Assembly: GCF_033100795.1 (NCBI RefSeq)
Contig: NZ_JAWLVI010000001.1
Coordinates: forward strand, 310,001 to 374,000
DNA length: 64,000 bases
From: Pseudothioclava sp033100795
GTDB lineage: Bacteria; Pseudomonadota; Alphaproteobacteria; Rhodobacterales; Rhodobacteraceae
Direction: 5' to 3'
The notes under the pieces are model-generated. The model was not told the DNA's origin and made no database searches. It saw only the letters and a program-made list of their open reading frames with translations. A program made the position numbers and the translations under genes. The stretch's first letter is position 1, and every line of letters begins with the position of its first letter. Below are positions 25,880 to 34,314 of this stretch, piece by piece.

Positions 25880-28800
25880 ATGTCCGACGAAACCGAGCGC
25901 AGCCCGCAAGAGGACGGGTCCGAGGCCAAGGCGCCCGTTGCCCGCCCGCGTCCGGCGGGGCGGCACCTTGGGTTGTGGATGCTCCTCAGTCTGCCTCTGG
26001 TCGTTGTTTTCATAGTGTTTCTTGGTCTCGCGGTCACGCATCGGGCGCTGGCCTTGCCCGAAGGGCTGGTCTCGCGGGTCGAGGATCGCGCGAACGAGGC
26101 GCTGGAAGGCAAGCTGCGCATTGCGATGACGGGTGGGGCAGATGTGATCGTCGATGAGGGGATCAAACCCCGCGTCCGCTTTCATGAGGTGCTGTTCACG
26201 CGCCCCGATGGCACCCCGATCGCGCGTCTGCCCGAGCTGCGTGCGACGCTTTGGGCGCAACCCCTTTTGCGCGGCAAGCTGCAGGCGCGCTCGTTCCGTA
26301 TCCGCGGTGGCGAGCTGGCTCTCCAGCGTCTGCCGGACGGGCGGCTTGATCTTGATATTGGTCTGGGGGACGCGCGCACCGTCGCCCCTGAAAGCCCGAG
26401 CGCTGCCTTGGAGGCGGTCGAAGACGTTCTGCGCACCGCCGGTTTTGCCGCGCTCGAGCAGGTGCTGGCCGAGGATGTGCAGATCCGCCTTGTCGATCAG
26501 CGGATCGACAAGGTCTGGACCGTGCGCGATGGTCTGCTGTGGTTGACGCAAAGCCCGGAGGCGATCTCGCTGTCGCTGGGGTTCGGGATCGGCGGCGAGG
26601 GGGATACACCTGCGCGGGTGGACCTGAGCGCTAGCACGCAGAAGAACAGCCTCGCGGCGAGCTTCTCCGCGCGCGTCAGCAATGTGCGTTCGGGCGATCT
26701 TGCGGTGCAATCGCCCGCGCTGGCCGCGCTTCAGGTGATTGATGCGCCGATTTCGGGGGCGCTGCGCTCGGGGCTGGATACGAAGGGCGAGTTCGGCACG
26801 CTGAACGCGGTTCTGGAAATCGGGCGCGGCGTGGTGCGGCCTGCGCCCGACAGGGGCTCTGTCGCGATGAACGGGGGCAAGGTCTATCTGGAATACCTGC
26901 CCGCCGAGGGGAGGGTCTCCTTCTCGGAGCTGAGTTTCGACAGCCGCGCCATGCGCTTGCAGGCGAACGGGCAGGCGCTTTTGCGTGATCTCGAACGGGG
27001 GCTGCCCAAGTCGCTTCTGGCGCAGGTCCAGATCAAGGAGTTGCAGCTTGACCCCGAAGGGCTGTTTCAGGAGCCTGCGGTGTTTACCTCGGGGGCGGCG
27101 GATGTGCGGCTCCGGCTTGATCCGTTCACGCTTGATGTCGGGCAGTTGCAGCTTCAGGCCGAGGCCACGCGGCTAAGCGCCAGGGGGCAGGCGCGTGTTG
27201 CGCCTGAGGGCTGGAATGTGCGGATGGACGCCGCGATCAACGAGATCGGATCAGAGCACCTGTTGCGGCTTTGGCCGACGGGTCTGGTGCCCGACACGCG
27301 CGACTGGGTGGCCGAAAACGTCGCGACGGGGGCTTTGCATAATGTGACCTCGGCGCTGCGCCTCTTGCCGGGGCAGGAACCGCGTCTGGCGCTGAATTAT
27401 GAATTTCGAGGCGCCGAGGTGCGCATCCTCAACACTTTGCCGAACGTGCGGCAGGGGCGGGGATTTGCCTCGATCGTGGGGGCGCGCCACGGGCTGATGG
27501 TGGAAGAGGGCCATGTGATTGCGCCGTCTGGCGGCATGGTCGAGGTGGCCGATACGGTTCTGGTCGTGCCTGATGTGCGCATCAAGCCCGCGCCTGCGGT
27601 GGTCCGGTTGCGCACCCGCTCGCCGATCCCCGCTGCGTTGTCGCTGCTCGATCAGCCGCCCTTCGAGTTTCTGAGCAAGGCCAACCGCCCGACTAACCTC
27701 GCGCAAGGCTGGGCCGATGCCCATACCGAGTTGCGGTTCGATCTGAAACCGAAGATCGAGGCCGGGGAGGTCGGGTTCAAGGTCGATGCGCGGCTGACCG
27801 ACGTGACCTCGGAGAGTGTGGTGCCGGGGCGGGTTCTGGCTGCGCCCGAACTGATGCTGGCGGCGGACCGGAACGGGCTTGCGCTGTCAGGCGAGGGCAC
27901 GCTTTCCGAGGTGCCGTTCAAGGCACGCTGGCAACAATCCTTCGCCAAGGAAGAAAAGGGAAAATCCTACGTCAACGGGCAGATCCGGCTCGATCAGGCG
28001 GCGCTGGACACGTTTGATATTCGCTTGCCGAAGGGCGCATTTTCGGGGGCCGGTTGGGCCGATCTGGAGCTGGATCTGATCGAGGGCAAGGAGACTGCTT
28101 ACCGCCTGAACAGCAATCTTGCGGGGATCGGGTTGCGCGTGCCGCAGATCGGTTGGTCGCTTGGCGAGGCGCGAGAGGCATCGCTCTCGATGGCGGGGCA
28201 TCTGGGCGAACCGGCGTCGGTCGAGGCGATGACGCTCGAGGCGCCGGGGTTGACGGCCGAAGGCTCGGTCAGCCTGCACAAAGATGGCGGGCTGGAGCGC
28301 GCGCGCTTTGGCAAGCTGGTTATCTCGAACTGGTTTAACGGCAGCGCCGATCTGATCGGGCACGGCGCGGCAGATCCCGATGTTGCGGTGACGGGCGGCG
28401 TCTTCGATCTGCGCCGCTATCCCGACACCGGATCAGGAGGCGGACGGTCGGGGGGCAGCCGGATTTCGGTGGCGCTTGATCGGGTGCAGGTATCCGATTC
28501 CCTCGCGCTGACCAAAGTGCGCGGCGATCTGAGCACGCGCGGCGGGCTGAATGGCAACTTCTCGGGGCATTTGAACGGGACGGCTGCGCTGACCGGAACT
28601 TTGGCACCCGCCAAGAACGGGCGCACGGCGGTGCGGGTTCTGTCCGATGATGCGGGCAAGGTGTTGGCGGCCTCGGGGGTATTCGAGCGCGCGCGCGGTG
28701 GCACGATGGATATGACGCTGATCCCCGAGGCAACCGCGACCTATGACGGATCGGTTGCGATCAAGAATATGCGGGTTAGTAACGCGCCGGTGCTGGCCTC

Positions 28801-29197
28801 GCTTCTGTCTGCTGCCTCGGTGATCGGGCTTTTGCAGCAATTGAACGGCGAGGGTATTCTGTTCTCGGATGTCGACGGCCGCTTCCGCTTGACCCCGCAA
28901 GGGGTGAGCGTCACAAGGGGCGAGGCTGTCGGCGCCTCGATGGGGGTGACGCTGACAGGGAATTACTATCCCGATAGCGGAAAGGTCGACATGCAGGGCG
29001 TGGTTTCCCCGTTCTACCTTGTAAACGGGATCGGGCAAATTTTCGCACGCAAGGGCGAAGGTTTGTTCGGGTTCAACTACTCATTGACCGGCACAAACGA
29101 AGCGCCGGTGGTTTCGGTCAACCCGTTCTCGATCCTGACGCCGGGGATGTTCCGCGACATCTTCCGGCGCGATCCGCCGGTGCTGGAGGCACAATGA
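25880..29197 (+). CDS. YhdP/AsmA-like envelope protein (DUF3971, AsmA-type C-terminus)
   Basis: 1105 residues: basic cytosolic N-terminus, one membrane anchor (about 33-53, LWMLLSLPLVVVFIVFLGLA), then a very long periplasmic beta-rich region with DUF3971 and an AsmA-like C-terminal part ending GLFGFNYSLTGTNEAP. This family forms long grooved rods thought to carry phospholipid from the inner to the outer membrane (YhdP, TamB and YdbH in E. coli). ATG at 25880 lies after GGGGTAGG; a TTG at 25832 is less likely. Its stop overlaps the queA start by four bases. Confidence 0.87.
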   Translation: MSDETERSPQEDGSEAKAPVARPRPAGRHLGLWMLLSLPLVVVFIVFLGLAVTHRALALPEGLVSRVEDRANEALEGKLRIAMTGGADVIVDEGIKPRVRFHEVLFTRPDGTPIARLPELRATLWAQPLLRGKLQARSFRIRGGELALQRLPDGRLDLDIGLGDARTVAPESPSAALEAVEDVLRTAGFAALEQVLAEDVQIRLVDQRIDKVWTVRDGLLWLTQSPEAISLSLGFGIGGEGDTPARVDLSASTQKNSLAASFSARVSNVRSGDLAVQSPALAALQVIDAPISGALRSGLDTKGEFGTLNAVLEIGRGVVRPAPDRGSVAMNGGKVYLEYLPAEGRVSFSELSFDSRAMRLQANGQALLRDLERGLPKSLLAQVQIKELQLDPEGLFQEPAVFTSGAADVRLRLDPFTLDVGQLQLQAEATRLSARGQARVAPEGWNVRMDAAINEIGSEHLLRLWPTGLVPDTRDWVAENVATGALHNVTSALRLLPGQEPRLALNYEFRGAEVRILNTLPNVRQGRGFASIVGARHGLMVEEGHVIAPSGGMVEVADTVLVVPDVRIKPAPAVVRLRTRSPIPAALSLLDQPPFEFLSKANRPTNLAQGWADAHTELRFDLKPKIEAGEVGFKVDARLTDVTSESVVPGRVLAAPELMLAADRNGLALSGEGTLSEVPFKARWQQSFAKEEKGKSYVNGQIRLDQAALDTFDIRLPKGAFSGAGWADLELDLIEGKETAYRLNSNLAGIGLRVPQIGWSLGEAREASLSMAGHLGEPASVEAMTLEAPGLTAEGSVSLHKDGGLERARFGKLVISNWFNGSADLIGHGAADPDVAVTGGVFDLRRYPDTGSGGGRSGGSRISVALDRVQVSDSLALTKVRGDLSTRGGLNGNFSGHLNGTAALTGTLAPAKNGRTAVRVLSDDAGKVLAASGVFERARGGTMDMTLIPEATATYDGSVAIKNMRVSNAPVLASLLSAASVIGLLQQLNGEGILFSDVDGRFRLTPQGVSVTRGEAVGASMGVTLTGNYYPDSGKVDMQGVVSPFYLVNGIGQIFARKGEGLFGFNYSLTGTNEAPVVSVNPFSILTPGMFRDIFRRDPPVLEAQ

Positions 29198-30252
29198 AGC
29201 TTGAGGATTTCGACTTCGATCTGCCCGAGGGGCTGATCGCGACGCGGCCTGCGCGCCCGCGTGATCACGCACGGCTTTTGCTGGCCGAGGGCGGGCGGAT
29301 CACGGACCTGCACGTTTACGATCTGGTCGATCTGTTCCGTCCGGGCGACCGGCTGGTGCTGAACAACACCAAGGTGATCCCCGCGCGGCTAAGCGGCACC
29401 CGCACGCGCCAGTCCGCGCAGGGCGAGGTGGTCGCAAAGGTAGAGGTGACGCTTCTGGAGCCTGCGCCGGGTGGCGAATGGGCGGCCTTGGCGAAACCTC
29501 TGCGCAAGGTGAAAGAGGGCGAGGAAATCCACTTTTCCGACCGGCTGTCGGCGCAGGTGCGCGCGGTTGCGGGCGGGCAGATGCGGATCGGTTTCAACCT
29601 GACGGGCGATGATTTCGACGCCGCGCTGGCCGAGGCAGGAGCGATGCCGCTGCCGCCCTATATCGCGGCGCAGCGCGCACCGGACGAGGCGGACAAGTCC
29701 GACTACCAAACGGTGTTTGCGCGCCATTCGGGCGCGGTTGCGGCCCCTACAGCCAGCCTTCACTTCACGCCGGAACTTCTTGAAAAGTTGCGACAAAAAG
29801 GCGTCGAGTTTACCGAGGTCACGCTCCATGTGGGCGCGGGCACCTTTCTGCCGGTCAAGGTCGTGGATGTCACCACCCACAAGATGCACGCCGAATGGGG
29901 CGAGGTCTCGGCCGAGGCCGCGGCCGAGATCGCTGCGACCAAAGCCGCGGGCGGGCGGATCATTCCGGTCGGCACCACCGCACTGCGCCTGATCGAAAGC
30001 GCGGCGAAAGGCGGGCAGATCGCGCCCTTCCTTGGCACCACCGATATTTTCATCTATCCCGGTTTCCGTTTTAACGTCGCTGACGCGCTGATGACGAATT
30101 TCCACCTGCCGAAATCGACGCTTCTGATGCTGGTCTCGGCCTTGATGGGGCAAGAGGTCATCCGGCAGATCTATGACCACGCAGTGCGGAACGGCTATCG
30201 CTTCTTTTCCTATGGCGATGCGTCGCTTCTGATCCCCGATAGTCGCAAATAA
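29194..30252 (+). CDS. queA: S-adenosylmethionine:tRNA ribosyltransferase-isomerase
   Basis: Makes epoxyqueuosine on tRNA with GUN anticodons. 352 residues, usual length. Family blocks seen: DFDLPEGLIATRPARPRDHA at the start, RLVLNNTKVIPARL, LPPYI, YQTVFARHSGAVAAPTASLH, LHVGAGTFLPVK and FHLPKSTLLMLVSAL. Coupled by ATGA overlap to the AsmA-like gene. Confidence 0.97.
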   Translation: MKLEDFDFDLPEGLIATRPARPRDHARLLLAEGGRITDLHVYDLVDLFRPGDRLVLNNTKVIPARLSGTRTRQSAQGEVVAKVEVTLLEPAPGGEWAALAKPLRKVKEGEEIHFSDRLSAQVRAVAGGQMRIGFNLTGDDFDAALAEAGAMPLPPYIAAQRAPDEADKSDYQTVFARHSGAVAAPTASLHFTPELLEKLRQKGVEFTEVTLHVGAGTFLPVKVVDVTTHKMHAEWGEVSAEAAAEIAATKAAGGRIIPVGTTALRLIESAAKGGQIAPFLGTTDIFIYPGFRFNVADALMTNFHLPKSTLLMLVSALMGQEVIRQIYDHAVRNGYRFFSYGDASLLIPDSRK

Positions 30253-30312
30253 CTCTGAACTCTGTCGCAGCAAGGGCTAGACGGGCTGTCTTGTCGCTGC
30301 AAAGGTATTTCG

Positions 30313-31578
30313 ATGATTGATGTTCTGAAACAATCCTGGGCGCTTCTGCTTGGTATCCTTCTGCTGATGGTCGGCAACGGCATGCAGGGGACGCTTCTGG
30401 GTATTCGCGGCCAGATCGAAGGGATTCCGACCTTCCAGATGTCGGTGGTCATGTCCGCCTATTTCGCGGGCTTCCTGTTCGGCTCGCGGATGGTGCCGGG
30501 GCTGATCCGCAATGTCGGGCATGTGCGGGTCTTTGCGGCGCTTGGCTCGCTGATTTCCGCCGTGCTGATCCTTTATGCGACCGCGCCCAACTGGGTGGCG
30601 TGGACGGCGATGCGGGTGCTGATCGGGTTCTGTTTCTCGGGTGTTTATATCACCGCCGAAAGCTGGCTGAATGCGTCGTCCACGAATAAGACGCGCGGGC
30701 AGGCGCTCTCGGCCTATATGATCGTGCAGATGGTCGGGATCGTGGGGGCGCAGATGTTGCTGAACACGGCCGATCCGGCGGGCTATATGCTGTTCGTGAT
30801 CCCCTCGGTTCTGGTGTCCATCGCCTTTACGCCGATCTTGCTGGCCGCGACCCCTGCGCCGCGCTTCGACGCGATCGAGCGGATGAGCTTTACCCGCCTC
30901 TTCAATGTCTCGCCGCTTGGCTGCGTCGGCATTTTCGTGATGGGCGGCGTGTTTTCGGCGCTGTTCGCGATGGCCTCGGTCTGGGGCACGAACGCAGGTC
31001 ATACCGTGCGCGAGATTTCGTCTTTCGTCGCCGCGATCTATGTTGGCGGCCTGTTCGCGCAATACCCGATCGGCTGGCTCTCGGACCGGATGGACCGGCG
31101 CAAGCTGATTCTGGCTCTTTCGATCATCGGCGGGGTTGCGATGATGGGGGTGTTCCTGACCGATCCGCCCTTTGTCGTGCTGCTGATCGGCGGAGCGATT
31201 ATTGGCGGCGTTGCGAACCCGCTTTATTCACTGCTGCTGGCCTATACCAATGACTTCCTCGACCTGTCGGATATGCCTGCGGCCTCGGCGGGGTTGATGT
31301 TCATCAACGGGGTCGGCGCGATTACCGGCCCGATTGTGACCGGCTGGTTGATGGCTTGGATCGGGCCGAACGGCTATTTCCTGTATCTTGCGGTTCTGTG
31401 CATCGGGCTGGCGGGCTATGCGGTCTGGCGTATGTCGCGCCGCCCGGCGATGGCGGTCGAGGATATGGGCGGGTTCGCCGTGCTTTCGCCCACCGCGACG
31501 CCGGTCGCCGTGGAGGCAGCGCTTGAGGTTGCCTATGAAGAGATGGAAGAGGCGCAGGCCGACACTTCAGCGGATTGA
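30313..31578 (+). CDS. MFS transporter, YcaD-like
   Basis: 421 residues, twelve predicted membrane helices. The motif between helices 2 and 3 (GFLFGSRMVPGLIRNVGH) and the related one between 8 and 9 (YPIGWLSDRMDRRKLI) are MFS signatures. Similar proteins are grouped with E. coli YcaD and sugar- or drug-type carriers; the substrate is unknown. The last 50 residues are acidic and probably cytosolic. Follows queA by 60 bases, same strand. Confidence 0.87.
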   Translation: MIDVLKQSWALLLGILLLMVGNGMQGTLLGIRGQIEGIPTFQMSVVMSAYFAGFLFGSRMVPGLIRNVGHVRVFAALGSLISAVLILYATAPNWVAWTAMRVLIGFCFSGVYITAESWLNASSTNKTRGQALSAYMIVQMVGIVGAQMLLNTADPAGYMLFVIPSVLVSIAFTPILLAATPAPRFDAIERMSFTRLFNVSPLGCVGIFVMGGVFSALFAMASVWGTNAGHTVREISSFVAAIYVGGLFAQYPIGWLSDRMDRRKLILALSIIGGVAMMGVFLTDPPFVVLLIGGAIIGGVANPLYSLLLAYTNDFLDLSDMPAASAGLMFINGVGAITGPIVTGWLMAWIGPNGYFLYLAVLCIGLAGYAVWRMSRRPAMAVEDMGGFAVLSPTATPVAVEAALEVAYEEMEEAQADTSAD

Positions 31579-31637
31579 TTGAAATCGGACCGCTCCGGAC
31601 CTATGGTTAAGATATTGACTGGGTCAGGAGGGGACAG

Positions 31638-32195
31638 ATGGACAGAATCTCCCCGGTATTGAGTTTCTGGCTGGACGAGGTCGGGCCGCAGGGCTGGTAT
31701 CGTGTCGACCCCGAGCTGGACGTGCTTATCAGAACCCGCTTCGGCGGGCTTTGGCGTGGCGGATGCGCGAGCGGTTTGCCCGGTTGGGCCGGATCGGCAG
31801 AAGGGGCGCTTGCTCGGATTATCGTCTTCGACCAGTTTCCAAGGAATATGTTTCGCGGCTCGGGCGAGAGCTTTGCCTCGGATGCGCTGGCGCTTGCGGG
31901 CGCGGTCGATGCGATCGGGCGCGGGTTCGACCAGTCCGTCAACGGCCCGATGCGCCAGTTCTTTTATCTGCCATTCATGCATTCAGAAGACCTCGAGATG
32001 CAGGACCGCGGGATCGGGCTTTTCGCCAAATTCATGCCCGGCGAAAACGAACGCCATGCTCGCGCACATCGTTGGGTGATTGCCGAGTTCGGGCGGTTTC
32101 CGTGGCGGAATCAAGACCTTGGACGGGTGTCTACCGCTGCGGAAGAGGCATTTCTGGCACAGGGTGGATATGCTTTCGCGGTTAGAAATAACTGA
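31638..32195 (+). CDS. DUF924 family protein
   Basis: 185 residues, soluble and alpha-helical. DUF924 blocks: VLSFWLDEVGPQGWY at the start, ARIIVFDQFPRNMFRGS in the middle, and FYLPFMHSEDLEMQD with RHRWVIAEFGRFPWRN-like RAHRWVIAEFGRFPWRN further on. The fold resembles tetratricopeptide proteins; no biochemical role is established. Ribosome site AGGAGGGG precedes the ATG. Confidence 0.9.
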   Translation: MDRISPVLSFWLDEVGPQGWYRVDPELDVLIRTRFGGLWRGGCASGLPGWAGSAEGALARIIVFDQFPRNMFRGSGESFASDALALAGAVDAIGRGFDQSVNGPMRQFFYLPFMHSEDLEMQDRGIGLFAKFMPGENERHARAHRWVIAEFGRFPWRNQDLGRVSTAAEEAFLAQGGYAFAVRNN

Positions 32196-32257
32196 GGCAT
32201 TGATGCACGCAGAAAAATAGTTTAATGGCAAACTAGTTTTCAAACGGAGGAAGTAGA

Positions 32258-33652
32258 ATGGCTGCCCAAAGCTTCGACATGATTGTGATCGGTGCCGGTC
32301 CCGGCGGCTATGTTGCTGCAATCCGTGGCGCGCAGCTTGGCCTGAAGGTCGCGATCGTCGAACGCGAGCATCTGGGGGGCATCTGCCTCAACTGGGGCTG
32401 CATCCCGACGAAGGCGCTTCTGCGCTCGGCCGAGGTGTTCCACCTGATGCACCGCGCCAAGGAATTCGGCCTCTCGGCGGACAAGATCGGCTATGATCTG
32501 GACGCGGTCGTGCAACGCTCGCGCGGGGTAGCGAAACAGCTTTCGGGCGGCATCGGCCATCTGATGAAAAAGAACAAAGTGACCGTGTTTATGGGCGAGG
32601 CGACGCTGCCCGCCAAAGACAAGGTTTCGGTCAAGACCGACAAGGGCGTCGAAGAGCTGACCGCAAAAGCCATCGTTCTGGCAACCGGCGCGCGCGCGCG
32701 CACCCTGCCGGGGCTGGAGGCTGACGGCGATCTGGTCTGGACCTATAAGCACGCGCTGCAACCCGTTCGGATGCCGAAGAAGCTTTTGGTCATCGGCTCG
32801 GGCGCTATCGGCATTGAATTCGCCAGCTTCTACAACACGCTTGGCGCCGACACGACGGTCGTCGAGGTGATGGACCGCGTGCTGCCCGTCGAGGACGCCG
32901 AGATTTCGGGCTTTGCGAAAAAGCAGTTCGAAAAGCAGGGCATGAAGATCCGCGAAAAGACCACCGTGACCAAGCTGGACCGCTCAAAAGGCAAGGTCGT
33001 CGCGCATCTGGAAAAAGACGGCAAGACCGAGACGATGGAATTCGACACGGTTATTTCGGCGGTCGGCATTGTCGGTAACGTCGAAGGGCTGGGGCTTGAG
33101 GCGCTTGGCGTCAAGATCGACCGCACCCATGTCGTTGTGGATGAATTCTGCCGCACCGGCGTCGAGGGGCTGTATGCGATTGGCGACATCGCGGGCGCAC
33201 CGTGGCTTGCCCACAAAGCCAGCCATGAAGGCGTGATGGTGGCCGAGGTGATCGCGGGCAAGCACGCGCACCCGATCAAGCCCGGCTCGATTGCAGGCTG
33301 CACCTATTGCCATCCGCAGGTGGCCTCGGTCGGCATGACCGAAGCCAAGGCGAAAGAGGCGGGTTACGAGGTCAAGGTCGGCCGATTCCCCTTCATCGGC
33401 AACGGCAAGGCGATTGCCTTGGGTGAGGCCGAAGGCATGGTGAAAACCGTGTTCGACGCGAAAACGGGCGAACTGCTTGGCGCGCATATGGTGGGCGCCG
33501 AAGTGACCGAGATGATCCAGGGCTATGTGATCGGTCGGACGCTGGAAACCACCGAAGAAGAGCTGATGAACACCGTCTTCCCGCACCCGACTCTGTCGGA
33601 AATGATGCATGAATCGGTGCTGAACGCCTATGGCCGCGCACTTCACATTTGA
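32258..33652 (+). CDS. lpd: dihydrolipoyl dehydrogenase
   Basis: FAD enzyme (E3) that reoxidises dihydrolipoamide in 2-oxoacid dehydrogenase and glycine-cleavage complexes. 464 residues: FAD motif VIGAGPGGYVAAIRGAQLG, redox disulfide GGICLNWGCIPTKAL, NAD motif LLVIGSGAIGIEFASFYNTL, YAIGDIAGAPWLAHKA, and the catalytic His-Glu pair in NTVFPHPTLSEMMHE. No E1 or E2 genes are beside it, so it may be the shared or stand-alone E3. Confidence 0.96.
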   Translation: MAAQSFDMIVIGAGPGGYVAAIRGAQLGLKVAIVEREHLGGICLNWGCIPTKALLRSAEVFHLMHRAKEFGLSADKIGYDLDAVVQRSRGVAKQLSGGIGHLMKKNKVTVFMGEATLPAKDKVSVKTDKGVEELTAKAIVLATGARARTLPGLEADGDLVWTYKHALQPVRMPKKLLVIGSGAIGIEFASFYNTLGADTTVVEVMDRVLPVEDAEISGFAKKQFEKQGMKIREKTTVTKLDRSKGKVVAHLEKDGKTETMEFDTVISAVGIVGNVEGLGLEALGVKIDRTHVVVDEFCRTGVEGLYAIGDIAGAPWLAHKASHEGVMVAEVIAGKHAHPIKPGSIAGCTYCHPQVASVGMTEAKAKEAGYEVKVGRFPFIGNGKAIALGEAEGMVKTVFDAKTGELLGAHMVGAEVTEMIQGYVIGRTLETTEEELMNTVFPHPTLSEMMHESVLNAYGRALHI

Positions 33653-33671
33653 TCGGTAAGGCACTGACAGA

Positions 33672-33698
33672 AAATAAAAAGGGGGCCGTATGGCCCCC
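33672..33698. terminator. terminator between lpd and the rhodanese gene
   Basis: GGGGGCC (33681-33687) pairs with GGCCCCC (33692-33698), loop GTAT. On the minus strand TTTTTATTTT follows, serving the rhodanese gene; the plus side is only moderately T-rich. Confidence 0.75.
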
Positions 33699-33718
33699 GA
33701 TTTCATTTATGGGTTCGC

Positions 33719-34081
33719 TTAGCGCTCAATCGCGCCGCCCGCCTGATACCAGTGCATCAGCCCGCCCAAATTGTAGACCTCTTTGTAGCCCATCTGCATC
33801 AGCATCTGCCCCGCGCCCTGGCTGCGCGCGCCGGATGCACAGTAAAGCGCAATCGGCTTGTCAACCGACAGTTCGGGCAGGCACTCGGGGCTGGAGGGAT
33901 CGCATTTCATTTTCAGCGCCATCAGCGGCACATGCAGAGCGCCCGCCGCTTTGCCCTGACGCAGTTCCATCGCGTCGCGCACGTCGATCACCAGCAGCTC
34001 GCCCTTGGCATGGCGCTCAACCGCGTCCTTCGGGTTGATGCGCTGAACCGAGGCACCGCTCGGGCGGAGAAAGTTGAACAT
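33719..34081 (-). CDS. rhodanese-like single-domain protein
   Basis: 120 residues. Rhodanese fold with RINPKDAVERHAKGELLVID and LVIDVRDAMELRQGKAAGAL, and the persulfide Cys in IALYCASGARSQGAG (about residue 80). The active loop CASGARS is of the small (six-residue) sulfurtransferase type. No signal peptide, so cytosolic. Ribosome site AAAGGA before the ATG. Confidence 0.92.
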   Translation of the reverse strand: MFNFLRPSGASVQRINPKDAVERHAKGELLVIDVRDAMELRQGKAAGALHVPLMALKMKCDPSSPECLPELSVDKPIALYCASGARSQGAGQMLMQMGYKEVYNLGGLMHWYQAGGAIER

Positions 34082-34235
34082 ATCCGTGTCCTTTGCCTGA
34101 CAGCGTGGAAAAGCACCCTTGATCTGGGGAGGCGCAATTCGAATTCAAGAAGTTGCGCCCGCATTTATTCCAAATCCTGAATGAGTAAAAGAGATTTCGC
34201 GGTGCTGCCGGAAAAGCCGGTTGAACTTTATGAAT

Positions 34236-34250
34236 GTTCGCTTAATGTTC
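34236..34250 (+). promoter_or_regulatory. LexA (SOS) box upstream of uvrA
   Basis: GTTC-GCTTAAT-GTTC is a perfect alphaproteobacterial LexA operator (GTTC-N7-GTTC), inside a longer direct repeat AATGTTCGCTTAATGTTCGC. It is 65 bases before the uvrA start. uvrA is a classical SOS gene, so the site is very likely functional. Confidence 0.85.
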
Positions 34251-34314
34251 GCAAAATTCAATTGGAGACTCATCCGCCTTCCCCTATCTAGGGTGGGACG
34301 AACAGGGGGCCCCG

